Shown: piece after piece, positions 1-6,991 of the stretch
How positions within the stretch are numbered: position 1 is the first letter of the stretch
How the letters are laid out: the number at the start of each line of letters is the position of its first letter
NCBI GenBank assembly: GCA_937958235.1
Contig: CALFGG010000040.1
Span: 1-8,164 of the forward strand
From: an uncultured Candidatus Saccharibacteria bacterium
Lineage (GTDB): Bacteria; Patescibacteriota; Saccharimonadia; Saccharimonadales; Saccharimonadaceae
Length of the DNA: 8,164 nucleotides
Direction: 5' to 3'
The notes under the pieces: generated by a model
What the model was told of the DNA's origin: nothing
Database searches by the model: none
Seen by the model: the letters and a program-made list of their open reading frames with translations, nothing else
Made by a program: the position numbers and the translations under genes

Positions 1-765
1 GATGAGGAAACTGGTCAAACCATTATTTCAGGTATGGGTGAATTGCACCTCGAAATTATTATCGATCGTTTGAAGCGCGAACATAATGTTGAGGCAAACA
101 CTGGTGCTCCTCAGGTTGCCTACCGTGAAACCATTCGTGGTACAGCTGAAGCACAAGGTAAGCACATCAAGCAGTCTGGTGGTCGTGGTCAGTACGGTGA
201 TGTTTGGATTAAGTTTGAGCCAAACGAAGCTGGTAAGGGCTTTGAGTTCATCGATATGATTAAAGGTGGTGTAGTTCCACAGGAATACCGCAAGCCAGTC
301 CAGCAAGGTGTTGAAGAAACCCTTAACGGTGGTGTTATTGCTGGTTACCCAGTCGTTGATATTAAGGCTACTCTCTATGATGGTTCCTACCACGATGTCG
401 ATTCTTCCGAACTTGCCTTCAAGCTCGCTGGTAGCCTTGCAACTCGTGAAGGTATTAAGCGTGCTAAGCCAGTTCTTCTTGAGCCAGTCATGAAGCTTGA
501 AGTCACTACTCCAGAAGAGTTCATGGGTGACGTCATTGGCGATATCAACTCTCGTCGTGGTCGCATTGAATCTATGGAAGATCTTCAAGGTGGCGCCAAG
601 CTTATCACTGCCTTTGCTCCACTCGGTAACCTCTTCGGTTACACTTCAGATCTCCGCTCTATGAGCCAAGGTCGTGCCGCTTCTTCAATGGAACTTTCTC
701 AGTATGAAGAAGTACCACCAAACGTAGCACAGGAAATTATTGAAAAACGTAACAGTTCTAAATAA
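1..765 (+). CDS. fusA: Elongation factor G, C-terminal part (5' end outside window)
   Basis: EF-G is the GTPase that drives translocation of tRNA and mRNA on the ribosome and, with RRF, ribosome recycling. The reading frame is open from base 1, so the ATG at 34 is internal and the gene begins upstream. The 254 visible residues cover the end of domain III (SGMGELHLEI at the start), domain IV and domain V, out of roughly 700 in a normal EF-G. Visible landmarks are GQYGDVWIKFEP in domain IV, the domain IV tip loop SYHDVDSSE at fragment residues 129-137 (the part that enters the decoding site), and GDVIGDINSRRGR of domain V at 176-188. The G domain is not in view. The end at TAA is intact and a strong terminator follows at once, so fusA is not obviously cotranscribed with the downstream genes. 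Identification is secure. Confidence 0.97.
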   Translation, partial: DEETGQTIISGMGELHLEIIIDRLKREHNVEANTGAPQVAYRETIRGTAEAQGKHIKQSGGRGQYGDVWIKFEPNEAGKGFEFIDMIKGGVVPQEYRKPVQQGVEETLNGGVIAGYPVVDIKATLYDGSYHDVDSSELAFKLAGSLATREGIKRAKPVLLEPVMKLEVTTPEEFMGDVIGDINSRRGRIESMEDLQGGAKLITAFAPLGNLFGYTSDLRSMSQGRAASSMELSQYEEVPPNVAQEIIEKRNSSK

Positions 766-775
766 TTTAGCAACC

Positions 776-803
776 AAAAAAGAGGCCACCTGGCCTCTTT
801 TTT
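776..803 (+). terminator. Rho-independent terminator after fusA
   Basis: A perfect stem pairs AAAAAAGAGGCC with GGCCTCTTTTTT around a short ACCT loop. The descending arm contains the run of six T's. It begins about 10 bases after the fusA stop. Because the A-tract and T-tract mirror each other, it could also work on the opposite strand, but no convergent gene is seen. Confidence 0.9.
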
Positions 804-844
804 ATTTCACAAAATTTCTTTTTTACCGAAGCGCTCAGCTTATA

Positions 845-873
845 TTCTAAAAAACTGCCATCTAGTGTATACT
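845..873 (+). promoter_or_regulatory. Promoter of the SPFH/zinc-ribbon operon
   Basis: A sigma70-type -10 box TATACT lies at 868-873. A weak -35 (TTCTAA, 845-850) sits 17 bases upstream. The predicted start near 880 gives a leader of only about 18 bases. The sequence just before the -10 (ATCTAGTG) resembles that before the -10 of the transporter gene near 7537. The position between a strong terminator and a strong ribosome binding site supports the call; the poor -35 limits confidence. Confidence 0.6.
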
Positions 874-886
874 AAATAAAATAACT

Positions 887-894
887 AAAGGAGG
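887..894 (+). promoter_or_regulatory. Ribosome binding site of the SPFH gene
   Basis: AAAGGAGG is a near-perfect Shine-Dalgarno sequence. It ends only three bases before the ATG at 898, closer than usual. The start is still preferred because the N-terminus it gives (MGFIKAFTGAIGGTFADQW) is typical for the YdjI-like family and no other in-frame ATG lies nearby. Confidence 0.8.
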
Positions 895-897
895 AAT

Positions 898-2088
898 ATG
901 GGTTTTATTAAAGCCTTTACCGGTGCTATTGGCGGTACTTTTGCTGACCAGTGGAAAGATTTCTATCAACCAATTTCAGGAGTTCCCGCAACCGCAGGTC
1001 TCTTCCCAGGTGAGCAAGTTGGTACAAATAATGGGCGTGGTTCAAACACACAAGGATCCGCTAACATCATCTCTAATGGTAGTAAAATTCTTGTTCCTGA
1101 AGGTACTGCTCTTGTCACTATGCAAGATGGCGGTATTACTGGTGTTATTGCTGAACCAGGTGGCTTTATTTATAGTTCTGAAGATCAAAACGCTCAGTCT
1201 ATCTTTGCTGGTGACGGCCTAATCTCTTCAATCATAAAAACTAGCTGGGAACGCTTTAAGTTTGGTGGTATGCCAGGCTCAAGTCAAGCGATCTTCTACG
1301 TCAATCTAAAAGAAATTCCAAACAACCGTTTTGGTACTCAATCTGAAATCTACTGGGATGATGCCTTCCTTAATACTCAGGTTGGTGCTATCACTCGTGG
1401 TACTTACAGTCTAAAGATTGTTGATCCGCTCGCCTTTATCAAGAACTTTGTCCCTGTATCATATCTCAATGATCAAGGAGTCTTTGATTTTGCCGATATG
1501 GACAACGACGCTGCCTCTCAGCTCTTCACTGAAGTTGTTGGTTCACTTTCTGCTGCCTTCTCAAACTACACCAATGATCCAAGCAAAGGTAATCGTATGG
1601 CAAAGATTCAAGGTGACCAAATTGGCTTTGCTAAGTCTCTTTCACAGGCTGTCGAAGATGGTTATCAATGGCGCTCAAACCGTGGTCTCGAAATCGTTAG
1701 TACCGCAATTCTCTCTATTGAATACGACGAAGATACTAAGGAGTTAATGAAGGACGTTAAGAAAGCAGATGCTCTTGCTGGCGCTCGTGGTAACTCCTTC
1801 ATGCAGCAGTCTATCGCTCGTGGCATTCAGGCTTCTGGTGAAAACGGTGGTGGCGCTGCTGGTATGGCCTTCATGGGTATGGGTATGAATGCGGCTGGTG
1901 GTATGATGAGTAATCTTCAGCAACCGGTCAACCCTGCTCCTGTTACCAATCCTACTGCACCTACTGCTAACCCAGCTCCCGCAGAAGACCCAACTGAAAA
2001 ACTCATGAAGATGAAACAACTTCTTGACGCAGGTGCTATTTCTCAAGAGGATTACGATAAAGTAAAAGCCCAGATTCTCGGGTTCTAG
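898..2088 (+). CDS. SPFH-domain protein with C-terminal SHOCT motif (YdjI-like)
   Basis: This 396-residue protein matches the bacterial YdjI-like SPFH family, often annotated as 'virion core protein-like'. The start is typical of the family: MGFIKAFTGAIGG followed by ADQWKDFY. Residues about 50-285 form the SPFH (stomatin/prohibitin-like) region. Residues 317-338 are rich in Gly, Met and Ala. A Pro/Ala/Thr/Asn linker covers 343-364, and residues 367-396 form a short amphipathic helical hairpin of SHOCT type (EKLMKMKQLLDAGAISQEDY). There is no signal peptide or clear membrane helix, so it is probably cytoplasmic and recruited to the membrane by a partner. In Bacillus, YdjI acts in the phage-shock-like YdjFGHI membrane-stress system together with the zinc-ribbon protein YdjG. 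Here the next gene, nine bases away, is a YdjG-like protein, which supports a joint role at the membrane. No PspA/YdjF homologue is in the window. The family call is firm; the stress role is inferred. Confidence 0.88.
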   Translation: MGFIKAFTGAIGGTFADQWKDFYQPISGVPATAGLFPGEQVGTNNGRGSNTQGSANIISNGSKILVPEGTALVTMQDGGITGVIAEPGGFIYSSEDQNAQSIFAGDGLISSIIKTSWERFKFGGMPGSSQAIFYVNLKEIPNNRFGTQSEIYWDDAFLNTQVGAITRGTYSLKIVDPLAFIKNFVPVSYLNDQGVFDFADMDNDAASQLFTEVVGSLSAAFSNYTNDPSKGNRMAKIQGDQIGFAKSLSQAVEDGYQWRSNRGLEIVSTAILSIEYDEDTKELMKDVKKADALAGARGNSFMQQSIARGIQASGENGGGAAGMAFMGMGMNAAGGMMSNLQQPVNPAPVTNPTAPTANPAPAEDPTEKLMKMKQLLDAGAISQEDYDKVKAQILGF

Positions 2089-2097
2089 AGATTTATA

Positions 2098-3594
2098 ATG
2101 GCTGAAACTGAAACACAAGATCAAGCCTATGTGGACAACGGAGTAAAGGTTGTCCAGACCGATGTCGGTAATAAAGACGGACAGGTTAAATGTCCAAAAT
2201 GTGGCTCCACGGATATTTCCACTAATGCAGCAACAGGGCAGCTCCGTTGTAACTTCTGTCGATTTGAATTTGAGCCACAAAAGCTTGAAATGGAGACTGA
2301 TATTTCAAAGCTCTCTGGCACAACCATCGGTTCGGGTGCTCAAGATATTGTTGCCGACACGAAAGATCAAATAACCTTGAAGTGTACGAGTTGTGGTGCT
2401 GAGGTGGTTATTGACACCGCCTCAGCCAACCAGGCGCGATGCCACTGGTGTCGTAATACTTTATCTCTAAATCAACAAATCCCTAACGGGGCAATACCAG
2501 ACATGGTACTCGCCTTTAAGGTGAAGAAAGATGAAGCTAAAAAAGCAATCGAGAGCTTTGTTGGAAAACGTAAGTTCTATGCGCATCCAAAGTTCCGACA
2601 GGAATTTACCACCAACAATATCATGGGCGTATATTTTCCATACATGGTAGTTGATTTAAATACACATAGCCACCTCACGGGGCTTGGTGAACATCAAACT
2701 CGTTCCTATTCCGAAGGAAGTGGGGAACACCGTGTCACCTATTATGATGCCGACCTTTATCAAGTTGGCCGAGATTTTGATCTAACAATTCATGGTCTCT
2801 CTATTGAATCAAATAAGGATCGCCTAGATACGACCAATAAGACTAAAACAAACAATATCATTAATTCCATCATGCCGTTTGATGTTGAAAATAGTGTAAA
2901 ATATGACTCAAACTATTTGAAAGGTTTTACCTCCGAGCGACGTGACAGTAATATTACTGAACTGACGCCGATCATCACCGAGCGCGCCAAAGATATTGCT
3001 AGATTTTCGGCAAATGCCAGTCTTAAAAATTATGACCGCGGAGTTTCTTGGCAGTCCGAGCAGCTTGATATTAAAGGACAGCAGTGGAAGGCTGCTTATC
3101 TGCCCGTTTGGCTCTATAGCTATCAGGAGGATAAAGGTGACCGTAAACTACTACATTATGTTGCAGTTAACGCTCGTACCAAAGAATCAATGGGTAGTGT
3201 TCCTATCTATCTTCCAAAACTCTTTCTCTTTGCCTTCCTAGTTGAGCTTTTAGGTATTTTTGGGTTTATCAAGTTAGATTTCGATTACGATTTTCTGCTT
3301 CTACTCGTTGGTCCACTTTACTTCTTTTATATTTACACCAAATACCGCAACCAAAATGCGCGTGACCAGTATGAAACTGAAACCAAAACAAATGTCACAA
3401 ATCTTAAAACTATGGACCAATTTGTTGAGCACCGTACAAGATTAAGGAATTCGAAGATTGAAAACCAAAATAACACCACTGTTCGCGGCGCTTCGATGAA
3501 TCTAAAAAAGAAAACTGGACTTGGTTTAGATCTTGACTTGAAGAACTTTGCCGCCGATCAGCTTTCGAGCATTACTGATCAGTTCTTGAAATAA
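2098..3594 (+). CDS. Double zinc-ribbon membrane protein (TFIIB-type zinc ribbon, YdjG-like)
   Basis: This 498-residue protein has two N-terminal zinc ribbons with identical spacing, CxxC-15-CxxC: Cys32/35/51/54 and Cys96/99/115/118. A long soluble region follows (about 125-370), including the family-like segment YLPVWLYSY. Two hydrophobic segments lie near the C-terminus, about 375-391 and 399-414, then a charged, Asn-rich cytoplasmic-looking tail. With no signal peptide, the ribbons and tail probably both face the cytoplasm, with a membrane hairpin between. The layout fits YdjG-like proteins, which in Bacillus sit at the membrane and help place the SPFH partner YdjI. The start lies nine bases after the SPFH gene stop and has only a weak Shine-Dalgarno (GAG at 2088-2090), so translation is probably coupled to the upstream gene. 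The zinc ribbons need not mean DNA binding; in this family they more likely mediate protein contacts. No clear terminator follows. Confidence 0.85.
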   Translation: MAETETQDQAYVDNGVKVVQTDVGNKDGQVKCPKCGSTDISTNAATGQLRCNFCRFEFEPQKLEMETDISKLSGTTIGSGAQDIVADTKDQITLKCTSCGAEVVIDTASANQARCHWCRNTLSLNQQIPNGAIPDMVLAFKVKKDEAKKAIESFVGKRKFYAHPKFRQEFTTNNIMGVYFPYMVVDLNTHSHLTGLGEHQTRSYSEGSGEHRVTYYDADLYQVGRDFDLTIHGLSIESNKDRLDTTNKTKTNNIINSIMPFDVENSVKYDSNYLKGFTSERRDSNITELTPIITERAKDIARFSANASLKNYDRGVSWQSEQLDIKGQQWKAAYLPVWLYSYQEDKGDRKLLHYVAVNARTKESMGSVPIYLPKLFLFAFLVELLGIFGFIKLDFDYDFLLLLVGPLYFFYIYTKYRNQNARDQYETETKTNVTNLKTMDQFVEHRTRLRNSKIENQNNTTVRGASMNLKKKTGLGLDLDLKNFAADQLSSITDQFLK

Positions 3595-3627
3595 AAAAAT
3601 ATACTAAAACCCACATAGAGTCTTTAC

Positions 3628-3656
3628 TTTAAGACCTTCATCATCTAAAATATAAA
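3628..3656 (+). promoter_or_regulatory. Weak candidate promoter for tuf
   Basis: TATAAA at 3651-3656 has a poor -35 (TTTAAG, 3628-3633) at 17-base spacing. The whole 130-base gap before tuf is AT-rich, so such matches arise easily by chance. A highly expressed gene such as tuf should have a strong promoter, so it may instead be read partly from the upstream operon, which lacks an evident terminator. Confidence 0.25.
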
Positions 3657-3675
3657 ATATAGACTTTTGGGCTGG

Positions 3676-3708
3676 TTAATATTAGTGCCTAAAAGAAATT
3701 AATATTAA
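3676..3708 (+). repeat. Repeated AT palindrome in the tuf leader, overlapping the RBS
   Basis: The sequence TTAATATTA occurs at 3676-3684 and again at 3699-3707. Because it is almost self-complementary, the two copies are both a direct and an inverted repeat. In RNA they could form a nine-pair A-U stem with a 15-base loop, whose 3' arm runs into the first bases of the Shine-Dalgarno (AAAGGAG, 3707-3713). It could modulate translation or act as a DNA operator. All pairs are A-U, so the hairpin is weak and the role is only a suggestion. Confidence 0.4.
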
Positions 3709-3713
3709 AGGAG
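3707..3713 (+). promoter_or_regulatory. Ribosome binding site of tuf
   Basis: AAAGGAG ends 11 bases before the ATG at 3725, at the long end of the usual spacing. The start is fixed by the conserved EF-Tu N-terminus (FDRSKPHINVGTMGHVDHGKT), and no closer ATG is available. Confidence 0.75.
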
Positions 3714-3724
3714 AAAAAATTAGA

Positions 3725-4909
3725 ATGGCAAATTTCGACCGTTCCAAGCCACACATCAACGTTGGTACCATGGGTCACGTTGATCACGGTAAAACAACTC
3801 TTACTGCTGCTATTACAACAGTTCTATCAAAGCGTCTTCCATCTGACGTTAACAAATCTGTCGCTTACGACCAGATCGACAACGCTCCAGAAGAGAAAGC
3901 TCGTGGTATTACCATTGCTACTTCTCACCAGGAATATGAATCAGAAAAGCGTCACTACGCTCACGTTGATATGCCAGGCCACGCCGACTATATCAAGAAT
4001 ATGATTACCGGTGCTGCCCAGATTGATGGTGCTATCCTCGTAGTCGCTGCTAACGATGGTCCGCTTCCACAGACTCGTGAGCACGTTCTTCTCGCTCACC
4101 AGGTGAACGTTCCAAAAATCATCGTCTTCCTCAACAAGATGGATCTTGCTGACCCAGAACTTGTTGAACTCGTTGAGATGGATGTTCGTGAACTTCTTAA
4201 CAAATACGGTTTCGACGGTGACAACGCTCCAATCATCAAGGGCTCTGCTCTTAAGGCTCTTGAAGGTGACACCGAAATGGAAGACCGCATTATGGACCTC
4301 GTCCACGCTATGGATGATTACTTTGATATTCCAGAACACGATCTAGACAAACCATTCCTCATGCCTGTAGAAGATGTCTTCTCAATCAAGGGTCGTGGTA
4401 CTGTTGCTACTGGTCGTATCGAGCAGGGTATCGTCAAGATCAACGACGAAGTTGAAATCGTTGGTATTCGCCCAACTCAGAAATCAGTTGTTACTGGTAT
4501 CGAAGCTTTCCACAAAACTCTTAACGAAGGTGAAGCTGGTGATAACGCAGGTCTATTACTCCGTGGTATTGAGCGTGATCAAATCGAACGTGGTCAGGTT
4601 ATTGCTAAACCAGGTTCAATCACCCCACACACCGAATTTGAGGCTCAGGTTTACATCCTTAAGAAGGAAGAAGGCGGTCGCCACACTCCATTCTCAAAGG
4701 GTTACAAGCCACAGTTCTACTTCCGTACTACTGACGTTACCGGTGAAGTTGAGCTCCCAGCTGATAAAGAGATCGTCATGCCTGGTGACACCATCACCTT
4801 TACTGTTAAACTCTTAGCTCCAATTGCTATGAATAACAATGACCGTTTCGCAATCCGCGAAGGTGGCCGTACTGTTGGTTCTGGTGTTGTTACCAAGATT
4901 GTAAAATAA
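3725..4909 (+). CDS. tuf: Elongation factor Tu
   Basis: EF-Tu is the GTPase that carries aminoacyl-tRNA to the ribosomal A site. The 394-residue length is normal and all three domains are complete. The GTP-binding motifs are intact: P-loop GHVDHGKT (17-24), switch I RGIT (60-63), DMPGH (82-86, with catalytic His86), NKMD (137-140) and SAL (174-176). The domain II and III signatures GRGTVATGRIE, LLLRGIERDQIERGQV and RFAIREGGRTVGSGVV are present. One departure is Met83, where most bacterial EF-Tu has Cys (DCPGH; Cys81 in E. coli). Codon use is strongly biased toward a few C- and T-ending codons, as expected of a highly expressed gene. It is flanked by a YdjG-like gene upstream and an unknown 612-residue protein downstream instead of directly by fusA and rpsJ as in the classical str operon. 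It has its own terminator. Confidence 0.98.
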   Translation: MANFDRSKPHINVGTMGHVDHGKTTLTAAITTVLSKRLPSDVNKSVAYDQIDNAPEEKARGITIATSHQEYESEKRHYAHVDMPGHADYIKNMITGAAQIDGAILVVAANDGPLPQTREHVLLAHQVNVPKIIVFLNKMDLADPELVELVEMDVRELLNKYGFDGDNAPIIKGSALKALEGDTEMEDRIMDLVHAMDDYFDIPEHDLDKPFLMPVEDVFSIKGRGTVATGRIEQGIVKINDEVEIVGIRPTQKSVVTGIEAFHKTLNEGEAGDNAGLLLRGIERDQIERGQVIAKPGSITPHTEFEAQVYILKKEEGGRHTPFSKGYKPQFYFRTTDVTGEVELPADKEIVMPGDTITFTVKLLAPIAMNNNDRFAIREGGRTVGSGVVTKIVK

Positions 4910-4929
4910 TTAGATAATACTAATTGAAG

Positions 4930-4959
4930 AATTGGACTACTTTGGTGGTCCAATTTTTT
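4930..4959 (+). terminator. Rho-independent terminator after tuf
   Basis: The arms AATTGGAC (4930-4937) and GTCCAATT (4948-4955) pair perfectly and the stem can extend inward with a few more pairs. The 3' arm runs into six T's. It lies about 20 bases after the tuf stop and separates tuf from the next gene. Confidence 0.9.
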
Positions 4960-4993
4960 ATACTTGAAAAAATATAAATATATGCAATAAGAC

Positions 4994-5021
4994 TTGTTTC
5001 AGAGTGGAAAAATAGTATAAT
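4994..5021 (+). promoter_or_regulatory. Promoter of the 612-residue protein gene
   Basis: A perfect -10 box TATAAT lies at 5016-5021, with TTGTTT at 4994-4999 as a -35 at 16-base spacing. The -10 is preceded by TAG, as at the promoter near 7537. The predicted start near 5028 gives a leader of about 105 bases before the ATG. That leader holds two nested inverted repeats: GATCTA/TAGATC (5036-5041 with 5074-5079) and, inside, TTAAG/CTTAA (5051-5055 with 5059-5063). Confidence 0.7.
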
Positions 5022-5117
5022 ATTTAAGTAACTGTGATCTATTGTTCAGGTTAAGTATCTTAATGTGAATGATTAGATCTTATTTAATTGCTTATAAAGA
5101 GCAAGTATTTTTCTCTT

Positions 5118-5125
5118 AAAGGAGG
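5118..5125 (+). promoter_or_regulatory. Ribosome binding site of the 612-residue protein gene
   Basis: AAAGGAGG is a full Shine-Dalgarno with eight bases to the ATG at 5134. It fixes the start and implies efficient translation. Confidence 0.85.
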
Positions 5126-5133
5126 GGTATAAG

Positions 5134-6972
5134 ATGATACAAGTGTTGTTAAATAAGAAAGTTTTAGATTTTGAAACAAACTATTCTTATTATGATTTCA
5201 AGGAAGAGACTGGAGAATTTTTGCAGCCTGCAAATTCCAAAAAAGCAGTAGAGACTAACCTCTATTTGTTTCAGAATCCAAGAATTGTTCCTGAGGGGGT
5301 CTGGTATGAGATGACTGTAGTTAGGAGGAAGGAGTCTTTTGAGACTATCACCGTCGACCTTACAGAAAATGAAGAGTCATTTCGTAAATATTTCAAAGAC
5401 ATCGCAAAAGATTTCAGGAAGCTAAATATTAAAATACTAAATTATGATAGTGTGTATCTGATTCACGCGTATATGTATATTGAAGATTTTGATACTGGAC
5501 TCACTAAGATCAAGTTTACAAATTTCAATGAACAATACTTGGTAGACGATGAGGTAATAGAGCATGGCGTTCACGATTTTAGTATACTCATGGCTTATCT
5601 GAGAGAAGAAGATGAAAATGCTAATATGCTAAAATTCTACAGGACAATCGGTGACTTTAGATATGTAAATGATCGTTTTTACATTTCGGCAGATACTATG
5701 CAGGACCACTTTGACGATATTTTTCATGAGTCCGAAGACATTAGTGAGATTCTGCGTGGTCAAAAAATGCGTGAATTAGTCATAGATTATTTCAAATCTA
5801 GGGTTTCAGAATATGACAAGAGCGGTGAATTTTATCGAAATTCAAAATTTAACTATATTAATATTGATAAAATTCAGGACTTTATTCTTACCTTGCCGGA
5901 TGAATTAATTAAGCAAGTGTTACGCATTACAGAGCAAACCTCTCATAATCTGCATCTCCGTCGCCAAGTAGCAGAAGATACTATAGATTGGAAGCAGATT
6001 AAAGAATATCAACTTCGCACATCGGATATCGATCTATTTCTCAAATATCGCGACCTTGTCGAGATCGATAATGATGCTCTCGAGAAGTTGATTGCTAAAT
6101 TCATGAATGACCCAGAACGTGAAGTAAAGGTAGTTCAACATGCATGGAGTCTATGTGGTTGTTATCAATGGTATATCTCGGAGAGACTGAAGACCTGCAC
6201 TCGTGAAGATCACCTCAGATCGGTTCTAGATGAAGTAAAGCAGTCTGGGCAAATCGTCAAGGCTGATGCTATTCGTAGTCTTTTTAATTACAGATATATG
6301 AATCTTACAAAAGAAGATTATGATATATTTCATCAATTCTTTGAAATTAGGGATGTATCTGCCGCTCGTTTTTTAATTAAAATAGCCTTAATTTCTGGAC
6401 AAGAACCAGATGAGATTAGAGGACTTATCTATAAATTAGAGACCGATGATCTGATTTCAAGGTATAATCCAGGGCTTTTTGATTACTATCAAAATTATGG
6501 CTTTAAGGAAGGGTTAAAATGGATTGATGAATTTCAGGCTATGGAAAAAGCAAGAAAATTCGAACAGGAAAAAGCACGTACCAGAAAAGCGGCCAAGTTG
6601 TCTAAGTTTATTAAAGACACAAAAGACTTAGTCGTAGTAGTTAAATCAGTTTATGATCCCCGCAATAAGGACTATGTAGCAATCAATTCTCGTCATGGAG
6701 AAGATTTAGGCATTCTTTTAAGTGATGAAAAAGATTTATTTCTGATTGAAGGTAGGAAATATGACTATATAATAAATGTTGAGCGTGTTCGTAAATTACG
6801 TAATGGTATTTTGCATCTAGATGTTTTCGAAGGTGATGCTGGTACACTTGTTGGGCGTGATGGCTCAAAAATTAGGTATATATTAGAGCGCCTAAATCAG
6901 CTGGGTTGTAATTTATCTAATATTAAAATCTACAGCCACAACGAACCCGATCTATTTTACTCCGTATCATAG
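5134..6972 (+). CDS. Unknown 612-residue protein with OB-like and KH-like C-terminus
   Basis: I do not recognise this protein as a whole. It has no signal peptide or membrane segment and is rich in acidic, aromatic and Ile/Lys residues. Residues about 1-150 look mixed alpha/beta. Residues about 190-465 look almost entirely helical, possibly a helical-repeat scaffold. A basic, charged helix or coiled coil (about 468-495, MEKARKFEQEKARTRKAAK) leads to a strand-rich segment (about 498-566) that could be an OB-type fold. The last 45 residues resemble a KH domain: strand ILHLDVF (559-565), GxxG loop GRDG (574-577) inside VGRDGSKIRYILERLN, then strand NIKIYSH (596-602). KH domains bind single-stranded RNA or DNA, and an OB-then-KH order recalls NusA. 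Cys341 and Cys343 (CGC) stand alone and do not form an obvious metal site. Codon use is more AT-rich than in tuf, with frequent AGA, AGG, ATA and TTA. It is a single-gene unit with promoter, Shine-Dalgarno and terminator, between tuf and rpsJ. An RNA-related role is inferred only from the C-terminus and the neighbours. Confidence 0.85.
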   Translation: MIQVLLNKKVLDFETNYSYYDFKEETGEFLQPANSKKAVETNLYLFQNPRIVPEGVWYEMTVVRRKESFETITVDLTENEESFRKYFKDIAKDFRKLNIKILNYDSVYLIHAYMYIEDFDTGLTKIKFTNFNEQYLVDDEVIEHGVHDFSILMAYLREEDENANMLKFYRTIGDFRYVNDRFYISADTMQDHFDDIFHESEDISEILRGQKMRELVIDYFKSRVSEYDKSGEFYRNSKFNYINIDKIQDFILTLPDELIKQVLRITEQTSHNLHLRRQVAEDTIDWKQIKEYQLRTSDIDLFLKYRDLVEIDNDALEKLIAKFMNDPEREVKVVQHAWSLCGCYQWYISERLKTCTREDHLRSVLDEVKQSGQIVKADAIRSLFNYRYMNLTKEDYDIFHQFFEIRDVSAARFLIKIALISGQEPDEIRGLIYKLETDDLISRYNPGLFDYYQNYGFKEGLKWIDEFQAMEKARKFEQEKARTRKAAKLSKFIKDTKDLVVVVKSVYDPRNKDYVAINSRHGEDLGILLSDEKDLFLIEGRKYDYIINVERVRKLRNGILHLDVFEGDAGTLVGRDGSKIRYILERLNQLGCNLSNIKIYSHNEPDLFYSVS

Positions 6973-6991
6973 AGCTAATCAATCACGTCCG

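Noticed and set aside
34..36. ATG as the fusA start
   Set aside because: The frame is open from base 1 with conserved EF-G residues before this Met, so the gene is truncated by the window edge.
28..588. Long open frame on the - strand (186 codons) inside fusA
   Set aside because: It lies wholly opposite the conserved EF-G sequence; its translation resembles no protein I know and it has no ribosome binding site. It is a by-product of strong codon bias in fusA.
1744..2280. Open frame of 178 codons on the - strand across the junction of the SPFH and zinc-ribbon genes
   Set aside because: Both sense genes are clear family members here. The antisense product is Ser/Thr/His-rich and low in complexity, with no promoter or Shine-Dalgarno.
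3600..3605. TATACT just after the zinc-ribbon gene as a -10 box for tuf
   Set aside because: No acceptable -35 lies 15-19 bases upstream; the nearby TTGAAA is only eight bases away. It would also give a leader of over 110 bases in a very AT-rich stretch where chance matches are likely.
4374..4817. Open frame of 147 codons on the + strand in another frame inside tuf
   Set aside because: The translation is Ser/Leu/Val-rich, as expected from frame-shifted reading of tuf codons, and tuf itself is intact in its frame.
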